Of a stretch of DNA of 64,000 nt, positions 34,491-43,815 are shown piece by piece. The stretch comes from Paenibacillus sp. H1-7 (lineage in GTDB: Bacteria; Bacillota; Bacilli; Paenibacillales; NBRC-103111): assembly GCF_022354825.1 (NCBI RefSeq), contig NZ_CP031168.1:7492501-7556500 (forward strand), written 5' to 3'. Positions within the stretch are counted from its first letter, which is position 1. Each line of letters starts with the position of its first letter. Made by a program: the position numbers and the translations under genes. The notes under the pieces are model-generated. The model was not told the origin of the DNA and did no database searches. It worked only from the letters and a program-made list of their open reading frames with translations.

Positions 34491-35684
34491 CTAGCCTTCA
34501 ACAAGCACCGCTTGATTGGAGGCTTTTTGTTGCCGGATCACTTCCTCATCCATCCGCCATCTCTCGCCGGTATCCGGATGAAAATACAGCGCATGCGACA
34601 TATCCGCGTACAGAACAATAGGCTCGTCCTCTCGCGGCATATGCTCCGGTAAGGTTCTGGCGACCAGCATCCGGCTTTGCCCGATGTCGATGTGCAAATA
34701 CCGGTCGGCTCCCATCAGCTCGCTGAATTGATAGGTGCCCGGGATGGCCTGCATCACTGAACTCAGCTCCGCTCCCTTTTGTGAAGCCGGGCTGAAAATG
34801 AGATGCTCGGGACGCAGCCCGATTTGGACAAGACGGTGGCCTTGGCGATGATGCTGGAGCATACGCGCCTGCACTTCGGGAATGCTCCATGCGAATCGGG
34901 ATGTATGAAACGTCAGCGAGCCGTCCGGTGCCGTTTCCAATCGGCCCTCGATGAAATTCATCGGAGGGGAACCGATAAAGCTGGCTACGAACCGGTTGTT
35001 CGGCAGAGCATAGATGTTCTCCGGTGTGTCCGCCTGCTGGATCACCCCGTCCTTCATTACGACGATCCGGTCCCCCATCGTCATCGCCTCGATTTGATCG
35101 TGAGTCACATAAATGGTGGTCACCTTCAACTGCTTATGAATTCGCAAAATCTCGCTTCGCATCTGCACGCGCAGCTTCGCATCGAGATTAGACAGCGGCT
35201 CGTCCATCAGAAACACTTTGGGCTCCCGGACCATAGCCCGTCCCAGCGCTGTCCGCTGCCTTTGCCCGCCGGAGAGCATTCTCGGCTTGCGGTTCAAGTA
35301 CGGCTCCAGCTCCAGAGCCTGGGCCGCCTTCTTCACCATGAGCTCGATGGCATGCTTAGGCTGCTTGCGAAGACGAAGCGCAAAGGCAATATTCTCGAAT
35401 ACGGTCATATTCGGGTACAGCGCGTAATTTTGAAACACCATCGCCATATCCCGGTCCTTGGGCTGAAGATCGTTAATCAGCCTGTCTCCGACATACAATT
35501 CGCCCTCCGTAATATCCTCCAGCCCGGCGATCATTCTTAGTGTGGTCGATTTGCCGCAGCCGGAAGGACCGACCAGCACCAGAAATTCCCCTTCCTTTAT
35601 GTCCAAATGGAAATCGTTAACGATAGTTTGCTTGCTTTTGCCATACCGCTTGTATATATGGTTCAGTCTGATTCCTGCCAACAC
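34491..35684 (-). CDS. Sugar ABC importer ATPase (MsmX/UgpC type)
   Basis: The 397-residue protein has Walker A GPSGCGKSTTLRM, signature LSGGQRQRTALGRAM and Walker B VFLMDEPLSNLDAKLR. A C-terminal MalK-like TOBE region spans about 245-390. This is the class of ATPase (MsmX/UgpC) that in Bacilli serves many different sugar importers whose operons lack an ATPase. No permeases flank it. The LplB/YtcP-type importer at 58025-61513 in this window also lacks one, so it is a likely client. The start follows an AGGAGGC site. Confidence 0.92.
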   Translation of the reverse strand: MLAGIRLNHIYKRYGKSKQTIVNDFHLDIKEGEFLVLVGPSGCGKSTTLRMIAGLEDITEGELYVGDRLINDLQPKDRDMAMVFQNYALYPNMTVFENIAFALRLRKQPKHAIELMVKKAAQALELEPYLNRKPRMLSGGQRQRTALGRAMVREPKVFLMDEPLSNLDAKLRVQMRSEILRIHKQLKVTTIYVTHDQIEAMTMGDRIVVMKDGVIQQADTPENIYALPNNRFVASFIGSPPMNFIEGRLETAPDGSLTFHTSRFAWSIPEVQARMLQHHRQGHRLVQIGLRPEHLIFSPASQKGAELSSVMQAIPGTYQFSELMGADRYLHIDIGQSRMLVARTLPEHMPREDEPIVLYADMSHALYFHPDTGERWRMDEEVIRQQKASNQAVLVEG

Positions 35685-35804
35685 TCCTGCCTCCTATTCG
35701 TTTGCTCTGACTGATGCCGCGACGCGCAATTTCAATACATCCCTATATGGTAATGGAAAAAGAGAATTCCTTCATCAAATTCCAGTTAAAGGTTTTGTAA
35801 AGAC

Positions 35805-35842
35805 GAAAAAGAGCACAGCCGCCGGATAGCCGTGCTCTTGCG
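35805..35842 (-). terminator. Terminator of the MFS transporter gene
   Basis: AAGAGCAC pairs with GTGCTCTT, with inner GGC/GCC pairs. On the minus strand it is followed by TTTCGTC. Confidence 0.8.
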
Positions 35843-35844
35843 TA

Positions 35845-37263
35845 TTAACGGGATTCCTTTACCCCGCCTCGGGCGGAGCGAAGAGTCATCAGCCAGTACA
35901 GCAGGCCGGCAGCGCTGACGGAGGCTCCAAGCAGGCAGACTCCGTTCCAGCCGGCGTAAGCGTACATACCGGTCGATGCGATCGAACCGGCGGCGCTGCC
36001 GATGGAATAGAAGATCATATAGCCTCCGGTTAGACGACTTCGGGCTTCCGGGCGAACGGCATAGATCATGCTCTGGTTGGTAACATGGACGGCTTGGACG
36101 GCCAGATCCAGGATCACAACTCCCAAAGCCAATACAACCAGCGACTGCACGGCATACTGGATCAGCAGCCATGATCCCAGAAGCAAAGCCAACGATATGC
36201 CGGTTGTCCATTGGCCCAGCCCCCGATCCGCCAGCCGTCCGGCCCGGACAGCCGCCATCGCTCCCGCAACCCCGGCAAGCCCGAAAGCCCCGATAGCGGT
36301 ATGCGATAAGGACAGAGGAGGAGCACTGAGAGGCAGCACCAACGAACTCCAGAAGATGCTGAATACGGAAAAAATAAAAAAAGCCAGCACAGCTCGGATG
36401 CGCAAAACCCGCTCCTGCATGAATAACATTACTACCGAGAGGATCAGCTGCGGGTATGGGACTGACGTTTTCTCCTGTGTATCGCTGGGCATGACGCGAT
36501 ACAAAACCACTGCAGCCGCAAGTGTCAACGCGGCGGAAACTAGATATACCGAGCGCCAGCCGGCAAGATCCGTCAATGTCCCAGCGACCGTCCGGGCAAG
36601 CAGGATACCAATGACAACCCCGCTCGTCACCAGGCCGACGGTACGTCCTCGCTCGCTTGGAGCCGCCGAAGCGGCTGCAAACGCCACGATGGTTTGCGTC
36701 ACGACGGCCAACAGCCCGACGCAGGCCAAAGCTGCAAACAACGCGATACGATTCGTCGCCGTGCCGACCGCTACCAGAGCCAGCACAGATAGCAGCATTT
36801 GCCCGGGAATCAGCCGCCGTCTGTTCCATAGATCCCCGAGCGGTACAAGCAACAGCAGTCCGGATGCGTAGCACAGCTGCGTTACGGTAATAACCGCTCC
36901 GAGGGAGGATGGAGCGATGCCGAATTCATCCGCGAGCGTATCGAGCAGCGGATGCGCATAATAAATATTCGCGACAGCAAGGCCGCAGGCGACGGCGAAC
37001 AGCAAAGCTGTTGAACGCGGTATGGACGCTGCTGCTGCTTGATCAGGCGCATGCGATGCTGCTTTTGCTTGGAGAGCCGCGGGTTCGCTGATACTTATTT
37101 CATCAGCGGCCGCATCCGTCTCCCTCGAATGACTCGCACTCCGTAATTCAGTGGCATCGCGTTTACCATGTGCGCCTCCTGCCCTTGGTGTACCCCCCGC
37201 ACCTTCTGTACAATTGACATTCATTGCCTTTCCTGCCGGAGCTGTTTTCAAATCCTCCTTCAT
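35845..37263 (-). CDS. MFS drug-type transporter with a long polar N-terminus
   Basis: The ATG at 37263 follows GGAGGTG. The 472-residue protein has an unusual polar leader of about 75 residues (rich in Ala, Glu, Ser and Thr). Twelve hydrophobic helices typical of the major facilitator superfamily follow. The motif A-like segment LVPLGDLWNRRRLIPGQM lies between helices 2 and 3. It probably exports a small molecule. A TetR-family gene is divergent, and a clean palindrome lies 34 bp upstream of the start, so it is likely repressed by that regulator. Confidence 0.9.
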   Translation of the reverse strand: MKEDLKTAPAGKAMNVNCTEGAGGTPRAGGAHGKRDATELRSASHSRETDAAADEISISEPAALQAKAASHAPDQAAAASIPRSTALLFAVACGLAVANIYYAHPLLDTLADEFGIAPSSLGAVITVTQLCYASGLLLLVPLGDLWNRRRLIPGQMLLSVLALVAVGTATNRIALFAALACVGLLAVVTQTIVAFAAASAAPSERGRTVGLVTSGVVIGILLARTVAGTLTDLAGWRSVYLVSAALTLAAAVVLYRVMPSDTQEKTSVPYPQLILSVVMLFMQERVLRIRAVLAFFIFSVFSIFWSSLVLPLSAPPLSLSHTAIGAFGLAGVAGAMAAVRAGRLADRGLGQWTTGISLALLLGSWLLIQYAVQSLVVLALGVVILDLAVQAVHVTNQSMIYAVRPEARSRLTGGYMIFYSIGSAAGSIASTGMYAYAGWNGVCLLGASVSAAGLLYWLMTLRSARGGVKESR

Positions 37264-37296
37264 CGACACACCTCCATTTTCACTAAAGATCATTTT

Positions 37297-37310
37297 GTAC
37301 CGTTCGGTAC
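37297..37310. promoter_or_regulatory. Probable TetR operator 1 (MFS side)
   Basis: GTACCGTTCGGTAC is an inverted repeat (GTACCG-N2-CGGTAC) 34 bp before the MFS start. A related half (AGTACCGAA) occurs near 37370. Confidence 0.7.
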
Positions 37311-37476
37311 TTAAAGATTGAATTCATCGTACTCCTACTCACCAATAACTGTCAAGAGAACATCAAGTACCGAATTTCAGATTATGGATCGGAAACTCTC
37401 TGTTGCGGATAAACGACAAGCTATCGCAACCAATACCAATTTGACAAACGGAAGGAAGCATTTTATATTTATTTTA

Positions 37477-37490
37477 TACCGATCGATATG
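37477..37490. promoter_or_regulatory. Probable TetR operator 2 (regulator side)
   Basis: ATACCGATCGATAT is a near-perfect palindrome related to operator 1. It lies just upstream of the ribosome binding site of the TetR gene, fitting autoregulation. Confidence 0.6.
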
Positions 37491-37504
37491 AAAAGGGGAC
37501 TGTT

Positions 37505-38098
37505 ATGGTCAGACAGCGGGAATTTGATAAAGAGACTGCTTTGGCTGCGGCAATGGAGCAATTTTGGGAGAAAGGCTACGAAGCGACTTCGTTAAGCGAT
37601 TTGACAAGCAGAATGGGGATCCAGCGCCCCAGCTTGTACGCAGCCTTCGGGGATAAAAGAGAGCTGTTCGAAGCGGCGCTGCGAGCCTATACGCATCGAC
37701 ACGCTTCTTCGATACGGACCAAGCTGCACAACCGGCCGTCCGTAAAGGAAGCCATTCGCGGCGTGTTTGAAGATATCGTATCGGAAGGATACGGTAAGGA
37801 CGGAGACAATCAAGGCAGTCGCGGATGCTTCTGCATCAATACCATGGTGGAGCTTGCGCCCCATGACGTGAAGTTCGAGGTGCTCACGAGAGAGCATCAG
37901 ATGTATTTAAGCGCTTTGTTCCAGGAAACCATCGAGCGCGGAGTCCGCTCAGGCGAGCTGGAGCCGGCTGCGAATGCCAAAGCATTGGCGCAAACGCTGG
38001 TCGTTTCGTTAATCGGGCTTACCGTCATGCTGAAATCCCGCCCAGATCGGACCTTCGTTGCAAACACTATAGAAACGACGCTGAGTTTGCTTAAGTAA
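37505..38098 (+). CDS. TetR/AcrR-family regulator
   Basis: The 197-residue protein has an N-terminal TetR helix-turn-helix (ALAAAMEQFWEKGYEATSLSDLTSRMGIQRPSLYAAFGDKRELFEAAL, read here in two parts around residues 10-55). A ligand-binding C-terminal domain follows with Cys residues in GSRGCFCINTMVELAPHD, typical of the TetR_C_16-like group. It is divergent from the MFS transporter. Its own promoter and that of the transporter carry related palindromes. It should repress the pump until a ligand is bound. The ATG follows AAAAGGGG. Confidence 0.93.
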   Translation: MVRQREFDKETALAAAMEQFWEKGYEATSLSDLTSRMGIQRPSLYAAFGDKRELFEAALRAYTHRHASSIRTKLHNRPSVKEAIRGVFEDIVSEGYGKDGDNQGSRGCFCINTMVELAPHDVKFEVLTREHQMYLSALFQETIERGVRSGELEPAANAKALAQTLVVSLIGLTVMLKSRPDRTFVANTIETTLSLLK

Positions 38099-38219
38099 TC
38101 TCCCTTTTAGGACAAAAATAAAGCCATCGCCTCCTTCGACTGCGACTGAGACCGCGACTGTGACATTCATGGCCAGCTGCCAAGTGCACTAGCAGACCGC
38201 TCACTCCTGAGCTGAGAGC

Positions 38220-38254
38220 AAAAAAAGGCATCCATCTCGCAAAGGATAGATGCC
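38220..38254 (-). terminator. Terminator of the molybdopterin oxidoreductase gene
   Basis: GGCATC pairs with GATGCC with further pairs inside. On the minus strand it is followed by seven Ts. Confidence 0.8.
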
Positions 38255-38266
38255 GTTCCATTTTCA

Positions 38267-40321
38267 TTAAGAATCCAGGACGGGACTCGCTTTCTCCACC
38301 TGTACACGTCCGGAAAAGAAGGTCGCCCCGCCTCCCATATCCGCTACCCGGTCCGGCGTAAGCGCGTTGACCAGCCGTTTGCTGCCCGGAGCATCGGCCC
38401 AGAGCCCTTGGCTGACAACGACGCCCGGAAGCACATCCTCGCCGACCGAAGCGATCAGCTCGCATTCGCCGCGCCCGTTCCATACCCGCACGCTATCTCC
38501 GGTGCGGATTCCGAGAGGCGAAGCATCCGCCGTATTCATATGCAGCTTCGGCGACTTTTCCATACGAACATGCTTCTCGTTGTTGGAAAACGTAGAGTTT
38601 AAGAAATTGTGATTCGGCGCCGGAATGAACAAGAACGGCAATGCCTCGGCCTCGCACAATGGAGTGTACGTCGGAAGCGGAGGAAACCCTTTTCTCTCCA
38701 TCGTCTTGGAGTACAGCTCGATCTTCCCGCTCGGCGTGCGCAATTTCCCGGGAAACAGCGGCTTGACGTCGGCTTTCATAAACTGCTTCTCCGTCAGCGT
38801 TTCATACGTGATTCCCGCAATATTCGGGTTGGCCGGATAGCTCAAGGCCTGCCGGATCAAGTCCTCCTCCGTATCCCGCAGCGCCTGCTCCTCATACCCC
38901 ATCGCTTGCGCAAGCAGACGGAACACCGCCACATTGGACTTGCTCTCTCCGTACGGCTCTATGACCGGCTCCTGAATCTGCACATAATGATGCCAGTACG
39001 AACGGTAAAAATCCGTGTTCTCAAACGAAGACGTGGCAGGCAGCACGATGTCGGCGTATAGAGCCGTTTCGGTCAGGAACAGGTCGTGAACGACGGTGAA
39101 CAAATCATCCCGCTCCAGCCCGCGCCGGACTTTGTTGGCCTCAGGGGCAACCACCGCAGGATTGGAGTTGTACACGTACAGCGAACGAACCGGCGGCTCC
39201 AGCTCCAGAAGAGCGCTGCCGAGCAGGTTCATATTGATGCGGCGCGTGCTCTTCGGAAGCAGATCCGGCCGCTGCAGCGCAGCCGCGTTATGGTCAAGCG
39301 CCGAGCCGTTGCCCTTGATGGCGCCGCCGCCTTTGACGAGCCATTGGCCGGTCAGCGCCGGAAGACAGGAAATCGTCCGGATGCACATGCCTCCGTTATC
39401 GTGATGCTGCGGTCCGTTGCCGATCCGGATAAAGGACGGAGAAGTCTGCCCATACAGCCGGGCCAGCTTCACGATGTCTTCCGCCGGGACTCCAGTAATC
39501 GCGGATACCGTGGCAGGGTCGTACTGTTTCACATGCCGGCGAAGCTCCTCGTGTCCGACGGTGTACTCGCGCAGGAACGCTTCGTCCGCCATTTGCTCCG
39601 CGAACAGAATATTCATGATGCCCAGAGCCAGCGCCGCATCCGTTCCGGGCAAGATCGGGATGAACCAGTCCGCCCAGCGTCCGGTCTGATTTTTGTGCAC
39701 GTCGATGACGACGATTTGCGCGCCGTTCTTACGTGCCTTCTCGGCCAGCACCACCTGGTGCATATTCGTGCTGACCGTGTTGATCCCCCACATGATGAAC
39801 AGCTTCGCATGAACCGTATCCTCCGGATCGGTTCCGACGCTCGAACCCATCGTATAGTGGTAGCCTTCCGTCCCCGCCGCCTGGCATATTGTGTACAGCA
39901 GACGGCTCGCGCCCATCCGGTGGAAAAAGCGCCGGTCCATCCCTTCGGTGCCGATGCGGCCCATATTTCCGTAGAAGCTGTACGGGAGAATCGCCTCCGC
40001 GCCCTCTTCTTCTATGACCTGCTTCCAACGGGATGTAATCGTATCGATCGCTTCGTCCCAGGTGATGCGCTCGAAGCGGTTTTCGCCTTTTGCCCCAACG
40101 CGCTTGAGCGGATATTGAAGCCGCTTCAGATCGTAAATGCGCTCCGCCATATTGCGGACCTTGTTGCAGATGGCGCCTTGGGTAACCGGATGCGCCGGGT
40201 CTCCTTCTATTTTGACAATGCGGCCGTCCACTTTGTGAACCAGCAAACCGCATTGATCCGGGCAATCCAGAGAACATACGGATGGAAATACGCCTGTCGG
40301 GCGGTCGATGGCAGAAATCAT
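38267..40321 (-). CDS. Molybdopterin oxidoreductase (formate dehydrogenase/BisC-like)
   Basis: The ATG at 40321 follows AAAGGGG; the frame extends to 40357 without signals. The 684-residue protein begins with a [4Fe-4S] site of the DMSO-reductase family (VCSLDCPDQCGLLVHKV, with a fourth Cys in GAICNKVRN). The molybdopterin domains follow, with FIMWGINTVSTNMHQ and GQWLVKGGGAIKGN, and the C-terminal pterin-binding domain (ADASPLGIRTGDSVRVWNGR). The enzyme carries bis-MGD molybdenum or tungsten. Without a Tat signal it should be cytoplasmic. The substrate is unknown; no FeS or membrane subunit genes are adjacent. Confidence 0.93.
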   Translation of the reverse strand: MISAIDRPTGVFPSVCSLDCPDQCGLLVHKVDGRIVKIEGDPAHPVTQGAICNKVRNMAERIYDLKRLQYPLKRVGAKGENRFERITWDEAIDTITSRWKQVIEEEGAEAILPYSFYGNMGRIGTEGMDRRFFHRMGASRLLYTICQAAGTEGYHYTMGSSVGTDPEDTVHAKLFIMWGINTVSTNMHQVVLAEKARKNGAQIVVIDVHKNQTGRWADWFIPILPGTDAALALGIMNILFAEQMADEAFLREYTVGHEELRRHVKQYDPATVSAITGVPAEDIVKLARLYGQTSPSFIRIGNGPQHHDNGGMCIRTISCLPALTGQWLVKGGGAIKGNGSALDHNAAALQRPDLLPKSTRRINMNLLGSALLELEPPVRSLYVYNSNPAVVAPEANKVRRGLERDDLFTVVHDLFLTETALYADIVLPATSSFENTDFYRSYWHHYVQIQEPVIEPYGESKSNVAVFRLLAQAMGYEEQALRDTEEDLIRQALSYPANPNIAGITYETLTEKQFMKADVKPLFPGKLRTPSGKIELYSKTMERKGFPPLPTYTPLCEAEALPFLFIPAPNHNFLNSTFSNNEKHVRMEKSPKLHMNTADASPLGIRTGDSVRVWNGRGECELIASVGEDVLPGVVVSQGLWADAPGSKRLVNALTPDRVADMGGGATFFSGRVQVEKASPVLDS

Positions 40322-40462
40322 GATGCAGCCCCTTTCCGTTGCGATAATGAAAAGCAAATCAAAACTCCTATCTATCAGTTTAAGCAGAAAAAGGCCGAAT
40401 AGTAAAGCAGGCCGCCTTGCCGTCTTTACCTAGAAGGATTTTTACCGTCTCCGCTTAAAAAT

Positions 40463-40504
40463 AAATAGACCGCCCTCCCCTACCTGAGAAGAAACGGTCT
40501 ATTT
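40463..40504 (-). terminator. Terminator of the second MFS gene
   Basis: AAATAGACCG pairs with CGGTCTATTT. On the minus strand it is followed by ATTTTTAAG. Confidence 0.85.
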
Positions 40505-40523
40505 CTGTTATCATCCCAAAAAG

Positions 40524-41837
40524 CTACTGAGCCAACGTCCGCAGCTTCACCTCCGGCACCGGATCGGGGTCTTTGTTCATATTGGCATGGATGTAGAACA
40601 TGACTAGCGCCGCGAGGGATGCGAGCGTCCCTAAGAAAAACACGGAACCGATCCCCCACAGATCGAAAGCATGGCCGAACATAAGCGGCCCGATCATTCT
40701 GCCGACATTCGCGAAGCCCCCGGCCAGCCCCATATAGAAAGGCGCGTGGACCCCGGTTCTCTCCGAGAAGAAGGTCGGTATGGCGGGCAGCAGCATCATT
40801 TCCCCCAGCGTAGCCAAAATCATCCCGATAACGAGATACACATACAGCTCGTGGAAAAATAAAATAAACGAAAACGCCGACACCGAGAACAGTGCACTCA
40901 CCAGCATTTGCCGCACGATCGTTTGCGCGAACCTTCTCTTAATCCATCCCGTCAAAGGCTGGCCGAACAAAATAACAAGCCCGTTGACCGTCCAGAGCAG
41001 GCTGTAAAATTTCAGATCCATTCCCTGCTCTTCAATATACGGGGCGACCCCGGTCGACCACTGGGTGAACGACAGCCAGAAGAACAGCGAGCCGATCGAA
41101 AGAAACAGGTACAGCTTCACATTGCGAAGCAGCTGGGATCGGTCCAGGTGAACAGGTGCCATGCCTTTGCCGGCTTTGTCCGCTAGACCCGCCTTGTTCT
41201 CGTCCCCATCCGTATGCCCCTCCCCGGAGTCTTCCGCAGCAGGAACGGCCCGCTCTCTCATGAAAAAGAACAGAAACATGGCGAACAGCAGCGTCGTCGT
41301 GCCCGTAAGCATGTACGTCAGCGAGAACGAGATCGAAGCGAGAAGCCCCCCGACCATGGCGCCGATGGATAAGCCGAAGTTGTTGCAGACGTACATGACG
41401 TTGTACAGCCTCCGCCGGTGCTCTTTCCAGCGGAATCCGACATAAGCGTTCATCGAAGGCATCGAGATGCCGTTCGTGAAGCCGAGCAGACAGACGAGCG
41501 CAATGTAGAGCGGCCAGCTGTCGGTTCCGGCGATGGCGAACAAGCAGAGCGACGAAACGGCGAAGGATCCGGAAATCATCGCCTTCGGGCCGATGCGGTA
41601 ATACAAGTTGCCGCCGGCGAACTCTCCCAATACGCTGCACAGCGCTTGGTACAGGACGATCAGCCCCGCTTCCCCGTACGACTTGCCCATTACGTTATGG
41701 ACGTACAGCGTCGTGAGCGGCCACATGACCGCTTTGCCCGTAGCATTGACGAAACTGGCGATTAAGAAAAACAAAGCATCCCTAGGGAGGCTTTTGAATA
41801 AAGACATCATCGATGCCGGTATTTGTCTCCAACTCAT
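40524..41837 (-). CDS. MFS transporter
   Basis: The 437-residue protein has twelve membrane helices in two halves, separated by a long charged cytoplasmic loop (about 195-235, rich in Glu, Asp, Gly and Lys). A short motif-A-like region lies around FRWKEHRRRLYN. It starts 74 bp after the last permease gene of the dipeptide-type ABC operon, with no obvious terminator between, so it may be the last gene of that operon. A drug or metabolite exporter is the likely type. Confidence 0.88.
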   Translation of the reverse strand: MSWRQIPASMMSLFKSLPRDALFFLIASFVNATGKAVMWPLTTLYVHNVMGKSYGEAGLIVLYQALCSVLGEFAGGNLYYRIGPKAMISGSFAVSSLCLFAIAGTDSWPLYIALVCLLGFTNGISMPSMNAYVGFRWKEHRRRLYNVMYVCNNFGLSIGAMVGGLLASISFSLTYMLTGTTTLLFAMFLFFFMRERAVPAAEDSGEGHTDGDENKAGLADKAGKGMAPVHLDRSQLLRNVKLYLFLSIGSLFFWLSFTQWSTGVAPYIEEQGMDLKFYSLLWTVNGLVILFGQPLTGWIKRRFAQTIVRQMLVSALFSVSAFSFILFFHELYVYLVIGMILATLGEMMLLPAIPTFFSERTGVHAPFYMGLAGGFANVGRMIGPLMFGHAFDLWGIGSVFFLGTLASLAALVMFYIHANMNKDPDPVPEVKLRTLAQ

Positions 41838-41911
41838 CGCATTCCCACCATTATCTTCATAAAATAAATCGCCGCCGCAAGACGATGAGCGAAGTCACGC
41901 TCCTCTTCGCG

Positions 41912-42844
41912 TCATGCGCTGATTTTTTTCGGATCCATAGCATCTCTTATGCCGTCACCGATGAAATTGATCGACAGCACCGAAACAATAATGATCAAGC
42001 CCGGAGGAATCCAAAGCCATGGCTGGCTTGTCAGTGCCGTAATCGATTGGGCCGCATTCAGCATGTTCCCCCAGCTGGCGGTAGGAGGCTGAACTCCCAT
42101 TCCGAGGAAGCTTAAGGAAGACTCGGATAAAATCGCTGCAGCCGCTCCGAACGTTGCATTCACAAGAATCGGACCCAATGCGTTCGGTAAAATATGGCCG
42201 AAAATAAGCCTGAGCGTGCTGAAGCCTAGCGTAATGCCCGCCTTAACGAATTCCGTTTGCCGTAACGTTAGCACGCTCCCCCGGACCAGTCTCGCTACCG
42301 GAGGCCAGCCGAGCAAAGCCAATACTATTATAATATTCGATAACCCGGTGCCAAGTACAGTCACCAAAACAAGTATAACCATTAGCGTAGGAAACGACAT
42401 GACGACATCGATGACCCTGTTGATCACCATATCGATCCAACCGCCCATATACCCTGCGACGGCTCCGATCACCGTGCCGATGACTACATAAATGGCTACC
42501 GTTACTATGCCGACGGCCAACGATACGCGGGTGGCGTAGATCAGACGGCTAAGCACATCGCGCCCTACCTGATCCGTGCCAAGCCAATGCTCGGCGGAAG
42601 GCGCGGCCGAGAAGGCTTTGCCGATGGCATTCGGATTGTAGGGGGCGAGCAGCGGCGCGAAAATCCCCACCAGGATCAGCATAGCGAGCGCAGCCAGACC
42701 GACCACCGCCATTTTATGCTTCATAAACCGCCGGGCTATCAATTTGGCGTAGCTGTCGGAAGCAAACGGAGGCGTGCGGCTGTTCAGAATAGAAGGCAGA
42801 GCTTCCGCTGCAGTCAATTCCTTTTGCATTTCCATTGAAGACAT
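41912..42844 (-). CDS. Dipeptide/nickel-type ABC permease, C subunit
   Basis: The 310-residue protein has the OppC/DppC layout. A cytoplasmic N-terminus is followed by a helix (AVVGLAALAMLILVGIFAPL), an outside loop with the family motif HWLGTDQVGRDVLSRLIY, and five more helices. The EAA loop FVKAGITLGFSTLRLIFGHI contacts the ATPases. It lies 20 bp after the B subunit gene, with GGGAGGAG upstream. It forms the channel of the ABC importer with the gene upstream. The cargo is discussed under the ureohydrolase gene. Confidence 0.95.
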   Translation of the reverse strand: MSSMEMQKELTAAEALPSILNSRTPPFASDSYAKLIARRFMKHKMAVVGLAALAMLILVGIFAPLLAPYNPNAIGKAFSAAPSAEHWLGTDQVGRDVLSRLIYATRVSLAVGIVTVAIYVVIGTVIGAVAGYMGGWIDMVINRVIDVVMSFPTLMVILVLVTVLGTGLSNIIIVLALLGWPPVARLVRGSVLTLRQTEFVKAGITLGFSTLRLIFGHILPNALGPILVNATFGAAAAILSESSLSFLGMGVQPPTASWGNMLNAAQSITALTSQPWLWIPPGLIIIVSVLSINFIGDGIRDAMDPKKISA

Positions 42845-42864
42845 ACGTGACTCCTCCCATCAAC

Positions 42865-43815
42865 TTAATTGTATTTAATCCGCGGATCTACGACGGCATA
42901 CATTACATCCGACCACAAATTGGCGCATAGCACCGTCAAAGCCGCCAGCATGTTAATCCCCATCAGCAGCGGAAAATCCCGTGATAATATAGCTTGAATC
43001 GTCAGCTGTCCCATCCCGTTCCATTGGAATATGCTCTCCGTAATGACGGCGCCTCCGATCAAAATCGGAATATCGAGTCCAGCTATTGTAATGACAGGGA
43101 TGAGGGCATTCTTCAACGCATGCTTATTCACTACGAAAAATTCCTTGACCCCTTTTGCTCTCGCCGTACGCAGGTAGTCTTGGCCGAGCACTTCCATTAC
43201 ACTCGAGCGGACGTACCGCACCATCCCGCCGGCTATCGAGGTTCCCAGGGTGATCGTCGGGAGCACCAGATGAAGCACGGCATCCCCTATGCCCCCGTCT
43301 CCTCCTACCGTGCTCATTCCGCCGGTCGGAAGAATCCCGAGCTGAACGCCGAACACATAGATTAATCCGAGCCCGAGGAAAAAGCTGGGGATGGATACGC
43401 ATAGAAACGAGTTCGCCGACATGAAATAATCGAATTTGGAGTTGGCTTTCACTGCACAGTAAACGCCTATAGGGATGGAGATCAAATAACCGAACACGAT
43501 GGAAGTGCCCATCAGGAGGAGAGTGGCTCCCAACCGTTCCGATATCATCTGGACCACCGGCTGAAAGGAGCTGAAGGAGTGGCCCAGGTCGCCGTGGGCC
43601 AGGTTAATCAGCCACTTCACGTACCGGATCATGAACGGGTCGTTCAGGCCGAGCGCTTCCCGGCGTATGGCCTTATCCGCCTCGGACACGTCGGGATTGA
43701 CGTACATATCTACAGGATCGCCCGGGGCCAGGTTGATGATGACAAAGTTCAGGAACGTAACGCCGAAGAGCACCGGAATGGCGATCAACAGACGCCGGAT
43801 AACATAATTAAGCAT
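42865..43815 (-). CDS. Dipeptide/nickel-type ABC permease, B subunit
   Basis: The 316-residue protein starts MLNYVIRRLLIAIPVLFGVT and has six helices in the DppB/OppB pattern. The N-terminal LAPGDPVDMYVNPDVSE segment and the EAA loop DYLRTARAKGVKEFFVVNKH are visible. Its ATG overlaps the end of the upstream ATPase gene by eight bases, showing translational coupling. Confidence 0.95.
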   Translation of the reverse strand: MLNYVIRRLLIAIPVLFGVTFLNFVIINLAPGDPVDMYVNPDVSEADKAIRREALGLNDPFMIRYVKWLINLAHGDLGHSFSSFQPVVQMISERLGATLLLMGTSIVFGYLISIPIGVYCAVKANSKFDYFMSANSFLCVSIPSFFLGLGLIYVFGVQLGILPTGGMSTVGGDGGIGDAVLHLVLPTITLGTSIAGGMVRYVRSSVMEVLGQDYLRTARAKGVKEFFVVNKHALKNALIPVITIAGLDIPILIGGAVITESIFQWNGMGQLTIQAILSRDFPLLMGINMLAALTVLCANLWSDVMYAVVDPRIKYN

